From: Saccharothrix sp. | Lineage (GTDB): Bacteria > Actinomycetota > Actinomycetes > Mycobacteriales > Pseudonocardiaceae | Assembly: GCF_031180885.1 (NCBI RefSeq) | Contig: NZ_JAPSLK010000047.1 | Location: forward strand, 1 to 62,836 | Length of the DNA: 62,836 nt | Reading direction: 5' to 3' | Part shown: piece after piece, positions 53,683 to 62,044 of the stretch | Layout: every line of letters begins with the position of its first letter | Position numbering within the stretch: the stretch's first letter is position 1 | Position numbers and translations under genes: made by a program | The notes under the pieces: generated by a model | The model's input: only the letters and a program-made list of their open reading frames with translations | Told to the model about the DNA's origin: nothing | Databases searched by the model: none

Positions 53683-53797
53683 GTCCCCCGTACGGCCTGC
53701 CGGAGGCAACCACCCTTCGCCCTTCTTGGCAACCGGAAAAGCTGGTTGCCAAGAAGGGCGAAGCGCGGTTGGGCTGCGCCCAGGCCGTACGGGGGAC
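53683..53797. repeat. Long palindromic repeat P1, second copy
   Basis: Reverse-complement relative of 1-113. Outer arms GTCCCCCGTACGGCCTG and complement; inner stem CTTCGCCCTTCTTGGCAACC and exact complement; loop GGAAAAGCT. The inner stem differs from the first copy by paired changes on both arms. Confidence 0.88.
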
Positions 53798-53855
53798 GAA
53801 CCGAGGCCCTTCCTGTGGCTGGTATCCAGCCCGCCGCGCGGAGCGCGGCGAAAGA

Positions 53856-53965
53856 GCAGCCGCTGTGCGGCCCGAAAGCAGCCGCTGTGCGGCCCGAAAG
53901 CAGCCGCTGTGCGGCCCGAAAGCAGCCGCTGTGCGGCCCGAAAGCAGCCGCTGCGCGGTGAGAAG
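53856..53965. repeat. 22-bp tandem repeat array
   Basis: Four perfect copies of GCAGCCGCTGTGCGGCCCGA plus AA (starting at 53856, 53878, 53900 and 53922) are followed by a degenerate fifth. Each unit holds a small palindrome around CCGC/GCGG. It ends 17 bp before the stop of the LUD-domain gene on the opposite strand. There are no spacers, so it is not a CRISPR array. Confidence 0.92.
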
Positions 53966-53982
53966 CGCGGCCCCCGGGGCGC

Positions 53983-54606
53983 TTAGAAGCCGATGGGTTC
54001 GCGGACCAGCACCAGGGTGGCGCGGCCCGGGAAGATCTCCCGTTCGATGATCAGGATCTTCGACAGCACGCTCGGCTGCCCGTACGCCGCCATGCAGCGC
54101 TCGTTCTCCTTGGGCAGCGAGTAACCCCTGATCCGGGCCAGCGCCGTCTCCAGGTCAGGCACGACTTTCTGCGCGCCGACGACCCAGATCGCCTGTGCCG
54201 CACCGAAGGAGTAGGGCGTGAACTGGCTGCCGGTCGCCGACGCGGCCACCAGGTGGCCCTGTTCGGTCACCGCGTGGACGCTGCCGACCACGACATCAGG
54301 GGTGGCCGTCCGCAGCCGCACCTCGTTCGGGTCGCGGTCGACGCCGTCGAGTTCCAGTTGGGCGCGGACCGACACGAAACGGCCGGAGGTGTCGATGTCC
54401 TCGGCGATGCCCGACAGGCGCAGGGTCTCGCTGGACGACGTGAAGATGGTCTTGTCCGTCGGCAACTGGTCGGTGACCAGCTTGCGCGCCTCGGCGACGG
54501 TGTCCACGACCTCGACGGTGAGGCCGTTGGCGCGGGCGGCTTCGGCTGCGCGGGTGAGTTGGTCGGGGTGGGCGGCGGTGGCGAAGCGCTCGTCCGGGGT
54601 GGTCAC
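53983..54606 (-). CDS. LUD-domain (LutC/DUF162-like) protein
   Basis: A 207-residue protein of the lactate-utilisation/DUF162 fold. TDKTIFTSSSETLRLSGI, VVVGSVHAVTEQGHLVAASATGSQ and AIWVVGAQKVVPDLETALARI match the family. The SATGSQ loop is conserved. Stand-alone members are of unknown function; LutC is part of an iron-sulphur lactate dehydrogenase, whose other subunits are not present here. The GTG start overlaps the stop of the P450 gene, so the pair is translationally coupled. Confidence 0.8.
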   Translation of the reverse strand: MTTPDERFATAAHPDQLTRAAEAARANGLTVEVVDTVAEARKLVTDQLPTDKTIFTSSSETLRLSGIAEDIDTSGRFVSVRAQLELDGVDRDPNEVRLRTATPDVVVGSVHAVTEQGHLVAASATGSQFTPYSFGAAQAIWVVGAQKVVPDLETALARIRGYSLPKENERCMAAYGQPSVLSKILIIEREIFPGRATLVLVREPIGF

Positions 54607-55832
54607 TGGGCCTCCTTGGGGTGGGGGGTGACGGGGAGGGCGTCCAGGCCGTGGAACAGGACGCTGTCCTTCCACCGCAGGTCCTCCGGCGGCACGGCCA
54701 GTGCCAGGTCCGGGAACCGGTCGAACAGCCTGCCCAGCGCGATCTGGCCCTCCAGGCGCGCCAGGGGCGCACCGAGGCAGCGGTGGATGCCGTGGCCGAA
54801 CGCCAGGTGCCGCTGCTCTGTCCGGGTGATGTCGAAGCGGTCCGGGTCGGGGAACTGGTCGGGGTCGCGGTTCACGACGCCCACCAGCACGACCACGAAC
54901 TCGCCGGCCGGGATCTCCACGCCGCCCAGGGACAGCGGTTCCGTGGTGAACCGCAGCGTGGTCATGCTGCCCGGACCCTCGTAGCGCAGCAGTTCCTCCA
55001 CCGCGCCGACCAGGTGAGCCGGGTCGGACTTGAACAGCGCCAGCTGGTCGGGGTGGCTGAGCAGGGTCAGCACGCCGTTGCCGATGAACTGCGCGGTGGA
55101 CTCGTAGCCCGCCGTCAGCATCAGGAACGCCGACGCGACCAACTCGTCCTCGTCCAGCCGGTCGTCGAGGTCGCGGGCCCGGATCAGGTCGGCCAGCAGG
55201 TCGTCGTCGGCGCTGTCCCGCTTGCGGGCCACCAGGTCGGCCAGGTAGTCGGCCATCTGGGCGGACGCCGCGCCCATCTCCTCGGGCGTGCCGCCGAACG
55301 CGATGCCGTCGGACATGGCGCGGAACGCGTCGCGTTCGTCCGCGGGCACGCCGAACAGCTCGCCGATCACGGTCACGGTCAGGGGGAAGGCGAACTCGCC
55401 CAGCAGGTCGACCCCGGTCTTGCCGTCGAGGCCGTCGAGCAGGCGGTCGGTGACCTCCTCCACCCACGCGCGCAGGAGTTCGACGCGGCGCTGGGTGAAC
55501 GCGCTGGTCACCAGTTTGCGGAGTCTGGTGTGGTCGGGCGGGTCCAGGTTGAGCATGTGGGACTGGAGGATCTTGGCCAGCCGGGTGACCTGGACACCCT
55601 GCTCCTCCTGCTCGTCGTGCAGCGGTGCGGCCCGCTGGGAGTCCTTGCTCAGCAGCGGACTCGCCAGGGCTTCGCGGGCGTCGGCGTGCCGGGTCACCAG
55701 CCACACCGGCAGGCCGCCCGGCAGCGTGGCCCGGCGGACCGGGCTGTCCTCGCGTAACCGCTGGTAGAAGTTGTGCCGTCGCTGGACGAAGTCGTCGTCC
55801 AGTGCGATCGGCGACGCGTCAGGCGCGCTCAT
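54603..55832 (-). CDS. Cytochrome P450 (CYP107-like)
   Basis: A 409-residue bacterial class I P450. The heme motif FGHGIHRCLGAPLAR has Cys352, ExxR is Glu280-Arg283, and the I-helix oxygen motif is AGYEST (241-246), where Ser-Thr replaces the usual Glu-Thr. HMLNLDPPDHTRLRKLV is typical of the macrolide hydroxylase group. The ATG 55832 is followed downstream by the LUD gene. The upstream region carries five ~16-bp repeats that may be regulator sites. Redox partners are not encoded nearby. Confidence 0.9.
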   Translation of the reverse strand: MSAPDASPIALDDDFVQRRHNFYQRLREDSPVRRATLPGGLPVWLVTRHADAREALASPLLSKDSQRAAPLHDEQEEQGVQVTRLAKILQSHMLNLDPPDHTRLRKLVTSAFTQRRVELLRAWVEEVTDRLLDGLDGKTGVDLLGEFAFPLTVTVIGELFGVPADERDAFRAMSDGIAFGGTPEEMGAASAQMADYLADLVARKRDSADDDLLADLIRARDLDDRLDEDELVASAFLMLTAGYESTAQFIGNGVLTLLSHPDQLALFKSDPAHLVGAVEELLRYEGPGSMTTLRFTTEPLSLGGVEIPAGEFVVVLVGVVNRDPDQFPDPDRFDITRTEQRHLAFGHGIHRCLGAPLARLEGQIALGRLFDRFPDLALAVPPEDLRWKDSVLFHGLDALPVTPHPKEAQ

Positions 55833-55862
55833 GATCCCCGATCTTCTCGTCGACTCTCGACA

Positions 55863-55941
55863 GGGTTGGTCCAGTACCGGGTTGGTCCGGTACCGGGTTG
55901 GCCAGTTCTGGGTTGGTTCAGCACAGGGTCGGTTCAGTGCT
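55863..55941 (-). promoter_or_regulatory. Five 16-bp iterons upstream of the P450 gene
   Basis: GGGTTGGTCCAGTACC and four relatives start at 55863, 55879, 55895, 55910 and 55926, a period of 15-16 bp. They fill the space between the P450 start (55832) and the last codons of the AfsR-type regulator. The same GGTTGGTTC core with 16-bp period recurs upstream of that regulator (59318-59393), suggesting binding by the regulator itself. Confidence 0.65.
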
Positions 55942-58900
55942 CCGACGACCGGTTGGCCGCCGGCACGTGGACGCGGTCGAGCAGCGCCCGTGCGCGTTCC
56001 TCCCAGGCCGGTCTCGTCGTCTCGCGGGCCGAGGACAGCGCTGTCTCGGCGTGCCGGGCGGCCGCGACCGGGTCGCCCGCCGCGAGTTCGACCTGGGCCG
56101 CCGCGAGGTGCGCGGCGGGCTCGTGCAGCCGGAACCCGCTCTCCCGGACGCGGGTCAGGGCGGTGTCCGCGTGCCGCCGCGCCGCGCGCAGGTCGCCCAG
56201 CGCGGTGGTCGTCGACGCCAGGCCGATCTCCGCCTCCAGGAGTCCGAACAGGTACGGCCCCATCGTGCCGGCGATCGCCCGTGCCTCGGCGTGGTGGGTC
56301 CGCGCCCGGTCGTGCTGACCCTGGGCCGAGTGCACCGAGCCCAGGACGTTCAACGCGTCGACCTCGGTCCGCCGGTGCTTCACCTGCCGGCTCAGGTCGA
56401 GCCCGCGCTGCGCCGCCACCAGCGCCTCGGCGGTGCGCCCGCGCCAAGCGTGCACTCCGGCCAGCGCGACCAGGCACCGGCTGGTGCCGAACGCGTTGCC
56501 CATCCGCTCGTAGGCGGCCAGGGTCGCCTTCAGCTGGTGCACGGCCTCGTCGAACCGGCCCAGGTCCCGGTAGGTGAGGCCGAGGCTGAACCGCCACGAC
56601 ACCTGCACGTACGACTCGTCCGGTGCGGGCTCGGGCGACACCGACGTCAGCAGCTGCTCCAGCGCCTCGGGCAGCAGCCCCTGGTACCGGTAGGTCACGC
56701 CCAGGCCGTGCACCGCGCCCGCCCGGTAGTAGCCGACGTCCACGGTGCCGGTCAGCTCGATCGTGCGCTTGAAGTGGGCGCACGCCTCCGCCAGCCGGCC
56801 GGTCCACATCAGCGACATGCCCAGTGTGTGGTGGCACGGCAACTGGTACACCGGCCGGTCCAGCTGGACGTACAGGTCGAGCGCCCGTTCCAGCGTCTCG
56901 ATCGCGTCGGCCATGCGGCCCGTCGTGTTGTACGCGTGGCCCAGGCTGACCAGCGTGATCGCCTCGCCGGACTTGTCGCCCGCCTCGGTCGCGGCGCGCA
57001 GCGCGGTCCGGGTCACCGTCACCCACTCGCCGAACCGGGGCGCGAGCGCCAGCGGCGACGACATCGCGTCCGCCAGGTGCCAGGCGTACCGGTGCGGGCC
57101 GTGCTCGGCGGCGTGGTCGACGGCGGCGTGCAGGTTCGGGTACTCCTGCTCGAACCACGCCGTCGCGGTCGCCCGGTCCTTCAGCTCCGGCACCGCCGTC
57201 TCGCGCAGGCCGGTCGGCTCCTCCGGGGGCTTGCGGATCGGCTCGATCAGGCCGGACGCGGTGCGGGTGGCGCGGAAGTAGTGCGAGAGCAGGCGTTCCA
57301 GCGCGGCCGTGCGGGTCGGCTCGTCGTCCTCGGCCAGGCCGCGCTGGCGCGCGTAGTCCCGGACCAGGTCGTGCAACTGGTACCGGTCCGGCCCGGCCTC
57401 CTGCACCAGGGCTGCGGTGGTGAGCACGCCGAGCAGTTCGTGCGCCCGGCCCGGGTCCGTGCCGACGAGGGCCGCCCCCGCGTGCGGGGTGAAGTCCGGG
57501 CCCGGCACCAGGGCGGTCATCCGGAACAGGCGCGCCGCCGCCGGCCGCAGCGACTCGTAGGACAGGTCGAACGCGGCCCGCACCCCGGTCTGCTCGTCGT
57601 TCTCCACGGCCAGCGCGGCCAGCCGGTTGCCGTCGCGCAGCCGGTCCACGTACTCGCGCACGGACGTGCTCGGCACCCGGGCGGTCAGGTTCGCGGCGGC
57701 GATGCGCAGGGCCAGCGGCAGGTACCCGCACAGCGCGGCCAGCTCGTCCAACGCCTCCGGGTCGGCGGCCAGACCCGGACCGAGCAGGGTGACCAGGAGC
57801 GCGTAGGCGTCCGCCGGGGTCAGCACGTCCAGGTCGAACCGGATCGCGCCTTCCCGCACGGCCAGGCCGGAGAGCGGGTCGCGGCTGGTCACCAGGACCG
57901 CGCAGCCGGGGTCGGCGGGCAGCAGCGGCCGGACCTGCTCGGCGGCGTTGGCGTTGTCCAGCACGACCAGGACCTGCTTGTCGGCCAGCAGGGACCGGTA
58001 GACGGCGGCCTGCTCGTCGACGTCCAGCGGGACCAGGTCGGGGGAGAGGCCCAGGGAGCGCAGGAACCGGGCCAGCACGCGGGTCGGCGTCACCGGTTCG
58101 GTCTGCGCGTAGCCGCGGAGGTTCATGTAGAGCTGGCCGTCCGGGAAGCGCTTGCGGAGGCGGTGCGCGATGTGCGTGGCCAGGGCGGTCTTGCCGACGC
58201 CGGGCAGGCCGGACAGCACGGCGATCGGCAGCGCGTCGTGACCGGAGGCGAGGACGGCGGCCACCTCGTCGGCCACGCCGTCGCGGCCCACCAGGCCGAC
58301 GATGTCGGCGGGCAGCTGCATGGGCGGCGGCATGGTGCGGGGCGGTGGGGCGGACGCGGGCTCGTTCAGCGCGGGCTCGTTGGCCAGGATCGCCTGGTGC
58401 AGCTGCTGGAGTTCCGGGCCGGGGTCGATGCCGAGCTGGTCGATCCGGAGGGTGCGGACCTCCTGGTAGGTCTGGAGGGCTTCGGCCTGGCGGCCGTCCC
58501 GGTAGAGGGCGAGCATGAGCTGGCCCCAGAACTGCTCGCGCAGCGGGTGCTCGACGGTCAGCGCCCGGAGTTCGCCGACGAGGTCGGCGTGGCGGCCCAG
58601 TTCGAGGTCGGCGTCGATGCGGCGGCCCAGGGCGCCGAGTTGTTCCTCGGTCAGGCGCGGGACCTCGGTGCGGTGCAACAGGTCGGAGAGGACGTCCACG
58701 AAGGCCGGTCCGCGCCAGAGTTTCAGGCCGGCGTTGAGTTCGGCGGAGGCTTCGGCAAACCGACCCGCGGCGGCGGCTTCCCGGCCCCTGGTGACGTGGC
58801 CGCGGAAGACCTCGAGGTCGAGTTCGTGGGGCGCGAGGCGGAGCAGGTACCCGGTGGGCCGGGTGACGATCCGCGCACCGCCGTCGGGCTCGACCGCGTC

Positions 58901-59119
58901 GAAGGCGCGGCGCAGCCGGGACACGTACGTGTGGACGGCCGCGGTCACCCCGGCCGGGGGCGCGTCCGCCCACGTGGACTCGACGAGGTGGTCCACCGTG
59001 GTCAGCCGGTTGGCCTGGGCGGTGAGCGTGGCGAGCAGCGCGGTCTGCTTAGCCCCACCCAGCCGCGCCCTGCCGGTCGTGCCGTGCACCTCGAAAGGCC
59101 CGAGAATCCGAAACTCCAC
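55934..59119 (-). CDS. AfsR/SARP-family regulator with NB-ARC and TPR domains
   Basis: About 1061 residues. The winged helix (FRILGPFEVHGTTGRARLGGAKQTALLATL) and BTAD domain run to about 240, a proline-rich linker to 265, then NB-ARC with Walker A GLPGVGKTA (304-312) and VLVVLDNANAAEQ, and a TPR region from about 630. The GTG at 59119 is preceded by AGGAG; an in-frame ATG 15 bp upstream is the alternative. It is directly upstream of, and co-directional with, the P450-LUD operon, its likely target. The 3' end runs into the P450 promoter repeats. Confidence 0.9.
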   Translation of the reverse strand: MEFRILGPFEVHGTTGRARLGGAKQTALLATLTAQANRLTTVDHLVESTWADAPPAGVTAAVHTYVSRLRRAFDAVEPDGGARIVTRPTGYLLRLAPHELDLEVFRGHVTRGREAAAAGRFAEASAELNAGLKLWRGPAFVDVLSDLLHRTEVPRLTEEQLGALGRRIDADLELGRHADLVGELRALTVEHPLREQFWGQLMLALYRDGRQAEALQTYQEVRTLRIDQLGIDPGPELQQLHQAILANEPALNEPASAPPPRTMPPPMQLPADIVGLVGRDGVADEVAAVLASGHDALPIAVLSGLPGVGKTALATHIAHRLRKRFPDGQLYMNLRGYAQTEPVTPTRVLARFLRSLGLSPDLVPLDVDEQAAVYRSLLADKQVLVVLDNANAAEQVRPLLPADPGCAVLVTSRDPLSGLAVREGAIRFDLDVLTPADAYALLVTLLGPGLAADPEALDELAALCGYLPLALRIAAANLTARVPSTSVREYVDRLRDGNRLAALAVENDEQTGVRAAFDLSYESLRPAAARLFRMTALVPGPDFTPHAGAALVGTDPGRAHELLGVLTTAALVQEAGPDRYQLHDLVRDYARQRGLAEDDEPTRTAALERLLSHYFRATRTASGLIEPIRKPPEEPTGLRETAVPELKDRATATAWFEQEYPNLHAAVDHAAEHGPHRYAWHLADAMSSPLALAPRFGEWVTVTRTALRAATEAGDKSGEAITLVSLGHAYNTTGRMADAIETLERALDLYVQLDRPVYQLPCHHTLGMSLMWTGRLAEACAHFKRTIELTGTVDVGYYRAGAVHGLGVTYRYQGLLPEALEQLLTSVSPEPAPDESYVQVSWRFSLGLTYRDLGRFDEAVHQLKATLAAYERMGNAFGTSRCLVALAGVHAWRGRTAEALVAAQRGLDLSRQVKHRRTEVDALNVLGSVHSAQGQHDRARTHHAEARAIAGTMGPYLFGLLEAEIGLASTTTALGDLRAARRHADTALTRVRESGFRLHEPAAHLAAAQVELAAGDPVAAARHAETALSSARETTRPAWEERARALLDRVHVPAANRSSEH

Positions 59120-59317
59120 CCTGGCTCCTGGCATTCCGGGTCCGCCGCCCGCGGGCCCGGTGGTTGGTCGGGCGCACGGTCATTTCCAAAACTACACGGA
59201 GTCGGTGAGGAGTCGTCATCGTTCGGCACATCTCGAACGGGGGTGGGCTGGGGGAATGGGGCAGCCTTCCGCTCATCGGGTGATCTTTTCGCCGCGGCGT
59301 CGGGCCGGGTCGGCGGC

Positions 59318-59393
59318 GGGTTGGTTCGGCGGCGGGTTGGTTCGGCGGGAAGTCGGTTCGGTGCGGGCGGCGCGGTTCCGGGCGGTGCGGTTC
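59318..59393 (-). promoter_or_regulatory. GGTTGGTTC iterons upstream of the AfsR-type gene
   Basis: GGTTC cores occur at 59323, 59339, 59355, 59374 and 59389. The first three have the full GGTTGGTTCGG or near context and a 16-bp period. They lie about 200 bp upstream of the regulator start and share sequence and spacing with the repeats before the P450 gene. Confidence 0.5.
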
Positions 59394-59598
59394 CGGGCGG
59401 TGCGGGCGGCGCGGTCCGATTCGGGGCGGGCGGTGTAGGGCGGGCGGTGCGGGGCGAGGGGCGGTGGGTTCCGGGTGGCGTGGTTTCGCTGGGGGGGGCT
59501 GGCGAGGACTTGGCGGCGGGGAGTGGGGCATCGGCAGCTGAAGGTCCCGCCCACCCGCCCCCACCGCCGACCCAGCACAAGCCACGGCTGCGCCGCCC

Positions 59599-59724
59599 GC
59601 CGGCTGCGCCAACGGGAGCGGCTGCGCCGCAAGAGTGCCCGCCGGCTGCGCCGACGGGAGCGGCTGCGCCGCAAGAGTGCCCGCCGGCTGCGCCGACGGG
59701 AGCGGCTGCGCCGCAAGAGCGCCG
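59599..59724. repeat. Three 42-bp tandem repeats
   Basis: Units start at 59599, 59641 and 59683; the sequence GCCGGCTGCGCCGACGGGAG continues with CGGCTGCGCCGCAAGAGTGCCC. They are nearly identical. The region 59135-59838 is otherwise gene-free: the left half holds the GGTTC iterons and GC-rich repeats, the right end the 3' flank of the metalloprotease gene. Confidence 0.9.
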
Positions 59725-59838
59725 GGCGGCCCGCCAGCCTGCTCGTTGTGCCGGCGGGAGCGACAGTGCCGCAGTTCGTCCGCCGCGCGGAAAGCGAACG
59801 GGTCCCCCGCATCCGCAGGGGACCCGTTCGTCGACCTT

Positions 59839-60798
59839 CTACCTGCCGCTGCGGTACGCGGTCCAGGCTTCCTGCATGCGGGTGTTCTGGCCCGGGGTGA
59901 ACTGGTTGTAGCAGTCGTCGTAGGAGTAGTCCATGTAGTTGTGGATCGGGTCCAGGCCCGGCAGGTTGCACGAGTCCCGGCCCGCGGGGCAGCCGGACGT
60001 CGAGCTGGACTGGGCCGGGGTGTCGGCGACCTCGTCGTTGGTCTCGGTGCAGCCGCCCTGGAAGGTGTGCCACAGGCCCATCCAGTGGCCGACCTCGTGG
60101 GTCAGGGTCTTGCCCAGGTTGAAGTTGGTCGCGCTGCCACCCGGGACGCTCGTCCAGTCGATCACCACGCCGTCGAGCTGCGGGCTGCGCTCGTACCAGC
60201 TCGGGAAGGTCGCGTAGCCCAGGCCGTCGATGTCCACCGACCACACGTTGAGCGTGGCCGCGCCGCCGACCCGGGTCGCGGACTTCATCTGCTTCTCCAC
60301 CCGCGAGCGGTCCGCGCCGGTGAACCAGGTGTTGTTGGACCAGCGCTTGGTCTCCTGGAGCACGAACGTGAAGCCGGTGTTCGCGGCCACGCCCGGCGCC
60401 TCCGCGCCCGCGAAGCCCGCGTTGAGCACCTTCATCTGCTCGGTGATCGTCGCGTCGGTGACGTTGCCGACGCCGCCGGTGCCGGTGACCACGTGGAACA
60501 CGACCGGGATCGTGCCGCCCGCCGCCATCGTCAGCCCACCGGAGGCCCGGGCCACGCGCTCGCGCAGGTCGCGGTTCATGCGCTCGGCTTCGGCCTGGCT
60601 GATCTCGTTGCGGTCGTGGCCCGTCGTGCCCGGCTTGCCGCGTGCGGCGGAGTGCGTTTCGACGATGCAGTCGGCGGAGCGCTCGGCGACGGCGGTGCTG
60701 CCGTCCGCGGACGGCCCGAGGACGGTGAGCGCGCCCAGGGCGAGCGCGCCGGTGAGCAGGGCACCGCGGCTGCGCCCCGGCTTCTCGTTGTGGAACAT
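59839..60798 (-). CDS. Secreted M43-family zinc metalloprotease
   Basis: A 319-residue pre-pro-enzyme. Signal peptide about 1-37 (RGALLTGALALGALTVLGPSADGSTA), then a propeptide region with one cysteine (Cys44) that could act as a switch. The catalytic domain has HEVGHWMGLWH (234-244, three His and Glu) and the Met-turn NYMDYSYD (Met289). Cysteine pairs in GGCTETN and SGCPAGRDSCN fit the cytophagalysin/pappalysin family. It degrades external proteins. ATG 60798 is preceded by AGGACTCCGC. Confidence 0.88.
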   Translation of the reverse strand: MFHNEKPGRSRGALLTGALALGALTVLGPSADGSTAVAERSADCIVETHSAARGKPGTTGHDRNEISQAEAERMNRDLRERVARASGGLTMAAGGTIPVVFHVVTGTGGVGNVTDATITEQMKVLNAGFAGAEAPGVAANTGFTFVLQETKRWSNNTWFTGADRSRVEKQMKSATRVGGAATLNVWSVDIDGLGYATFPSWYERSPQLDGVVIDWTSVPGGSATNFNLGKTLTHEVGHWMGLWHTFQGGCTETNDEVADTPAQSSSTSGCPAGRDSCNLPGLDPIHNYMDYSYDDCYNQFTPGQNTRMQEAWTAYRSGR

Positions 60799-60914
60799 GC
60801 GGAGTCCTCCGTGCAGGGAATGGGGACAAAGCCCGCGCCATGATGACCCAAGGCCTGCCCGAAGTGACCCCGTCGATCGTCGCTTGACCTTCAGCCGGCG
60901 GCTTGTTCCCGCCG

Positions 60915-61244
60915 CTAGGTGGCAACAAGGCCGCCGCGGCCGCGCACGTCGATCTTGGCGAACACGGACTTCAGGTGGTCCCGCACGGTGTGCGCGGAGA
61001 TCCCGAGGCGGTCCGCGATGTCCACACTGGACAGTCCACTGATGACCCGGTCGCACACCTCGCGCTCCCGCGCGGTCAACCCGTAGGCCGCGCACCGCAG
61101 CGGGAGGAGGTCCTCACCGGACGCCCGCGCGATGGTCACCGCCACCTCGTCGTCGTCCGCGTCGCCCACCCAACCGGTCCGCGCACAGCCGCACCCAGCC
61201 GCCCGCCGCGTCCCGCACCCGCAGTTCCTCGCGCCCGACGTCAC
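60915..61244 (-). pseudogene. Remnant of a LuxR-family regulator
   Basis: The C-terminal LuxR DNA-binding domain is intact (YGLTAREREVCDRVISGLSSVDIADRLGISAHTVRDHLKSVFAKIDVRGRGGL). Upstream, the expected text EELRVRDAAGGWVRLCADRL is found in another frame at about 61170-61225 and joins VGDADDDEVAVTIARAS only through a frameshift. The N-terminal two thirds of the usual ~350-residue protein are missing. The reading frame as it stands begins at a GTG overlapping the stop of the next gene. Confidence 0.7.
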
Positions 61245-61735
61245 CCTCGTGGCGACGTGGCTGTGAACACGTCCGACCCCACCCGCCGCCGGAACGGCTC
61301 CAGCCGCTGCCGCTGCCGCTCCGCGCGGGCGACCAGCTCGTCGAAGTCGACGTCCGGCAGGCGGGTGCGGAGGTCGGCGAGGTCGGCCAGGGTGTGCCAG
61401 AGCTGCTTCTTGCGGTCGATGCCCATGACGAGCACCTCCAGCTCCAGGAACCGGCTCAACGGCGAGTAGCCGACCAGTCGTCCGTTGGGCTTGAGCCGCC
61501 CGACCCGCTCGCCGACGGTCGCGAGCGCCGTCCGCAGCGGGTCTACGCGCACGCCCAACCGCCCCATGATCGACCGGAACGTCTCGACGTCCTCACCGAT
61601 CTGCTCCGCGACCTCCGCCAGCGCCTCGCCCAGCGGGGTGCCGCGGTTGTTGCGCTGAGCGCGCCGGGCGAGTTCACGCCACCCGACGCCGAGCGCGAGC
61701 TGGTCCCGCAGGTAGATGCCCAGAAATTCGTCCAC
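61241..61735 (-). CDS. Hypothetical helical protein
   Basis: A 164-residue soluble, strongly helical protein (DEFLGIYLRDQLALGVGWRELARRAQRNN; LGEALAEVAEQIGEDVETFRSIMGRLGV; FLELEVLVMGIDRKKQLWHTL). The layout is compatible with a four-helix bundle. I do not recognise a named family. GTG start. Its stop lies at the beginning of the LuxR remnant. Confidence 0.7.
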   Translation of the reverse strand: MDEFLGIYLRDQLALGVGWRELARRAQRNNRGTPLGEALAEVAEQIGEDVETFRSIMGRLGVRVDPLRTALATVGERVGRLKPNGRLVGYSPLSRFLELEVLVMGIDRKKQLWHTLADLADLRTRLPDVDFDELVARAERQRQRLEPFRRRVGSDVFTATSPRG

Positions 61736-61789
61736 ACCGGTGAACTACCCCGGTGCGCACCGTGCCAACCCGGGCGCGGCGTCCGGGCT

Positions 61790-62044
61790 GTGATCACCAC
61801 CTCCGTGGGCTTTGTTGCAAGTAATTGGCAGTATGGGTGGGTGGACGCTGGGTGGGTGCCGGCCGTGCTGGCCGTGGTGGTGGTCGTGGGGCAACTGGTC
61901 TACGTGCTCGCCTGCGCGTTCTCGGCGGCCGAACCGAGGACCGCCGCCGACACCCGCCGCCGCACCCGCGCGCTGCGGATGACGCCGTGGCTGCTCCTGG
62001 TGTCGACGGCGGTCGTGGCGGTCACCCTCCTGCTGCGATGGTGA
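61790..62044 (+). CDS. Small membrane protein, two helices
   Basis: About 84 residues with two hydrophobic helices (VPAVLAVVVVVGQLVYVLACAF and MTPWLLLVSTAVVAVTLLLRW) separated by a basic loop of threonine and arginine. No family recognised. GTG 61790 is the first plausible start; no clear ribosome-binding site. It overlaps the 3' end of the convergent methyltransferase by 23 bp. Confidence 0.5.
   Translation: MITTSVGFVASNWQYGWVDAGWVPAVLAVVVVVGQLVYVLACAFSAAEPRTAADTRRRTRALRMTPWLLLVSTAVVAVTLLLRW

Noticed and set aside
55898..59911. 1337-codon plus-strand frame opposite the third AfsR-type gene
   Set aside because: Shadow frame; its apparent Ala/Pro repeats come from the 42-bp intergenic tandem repeat.
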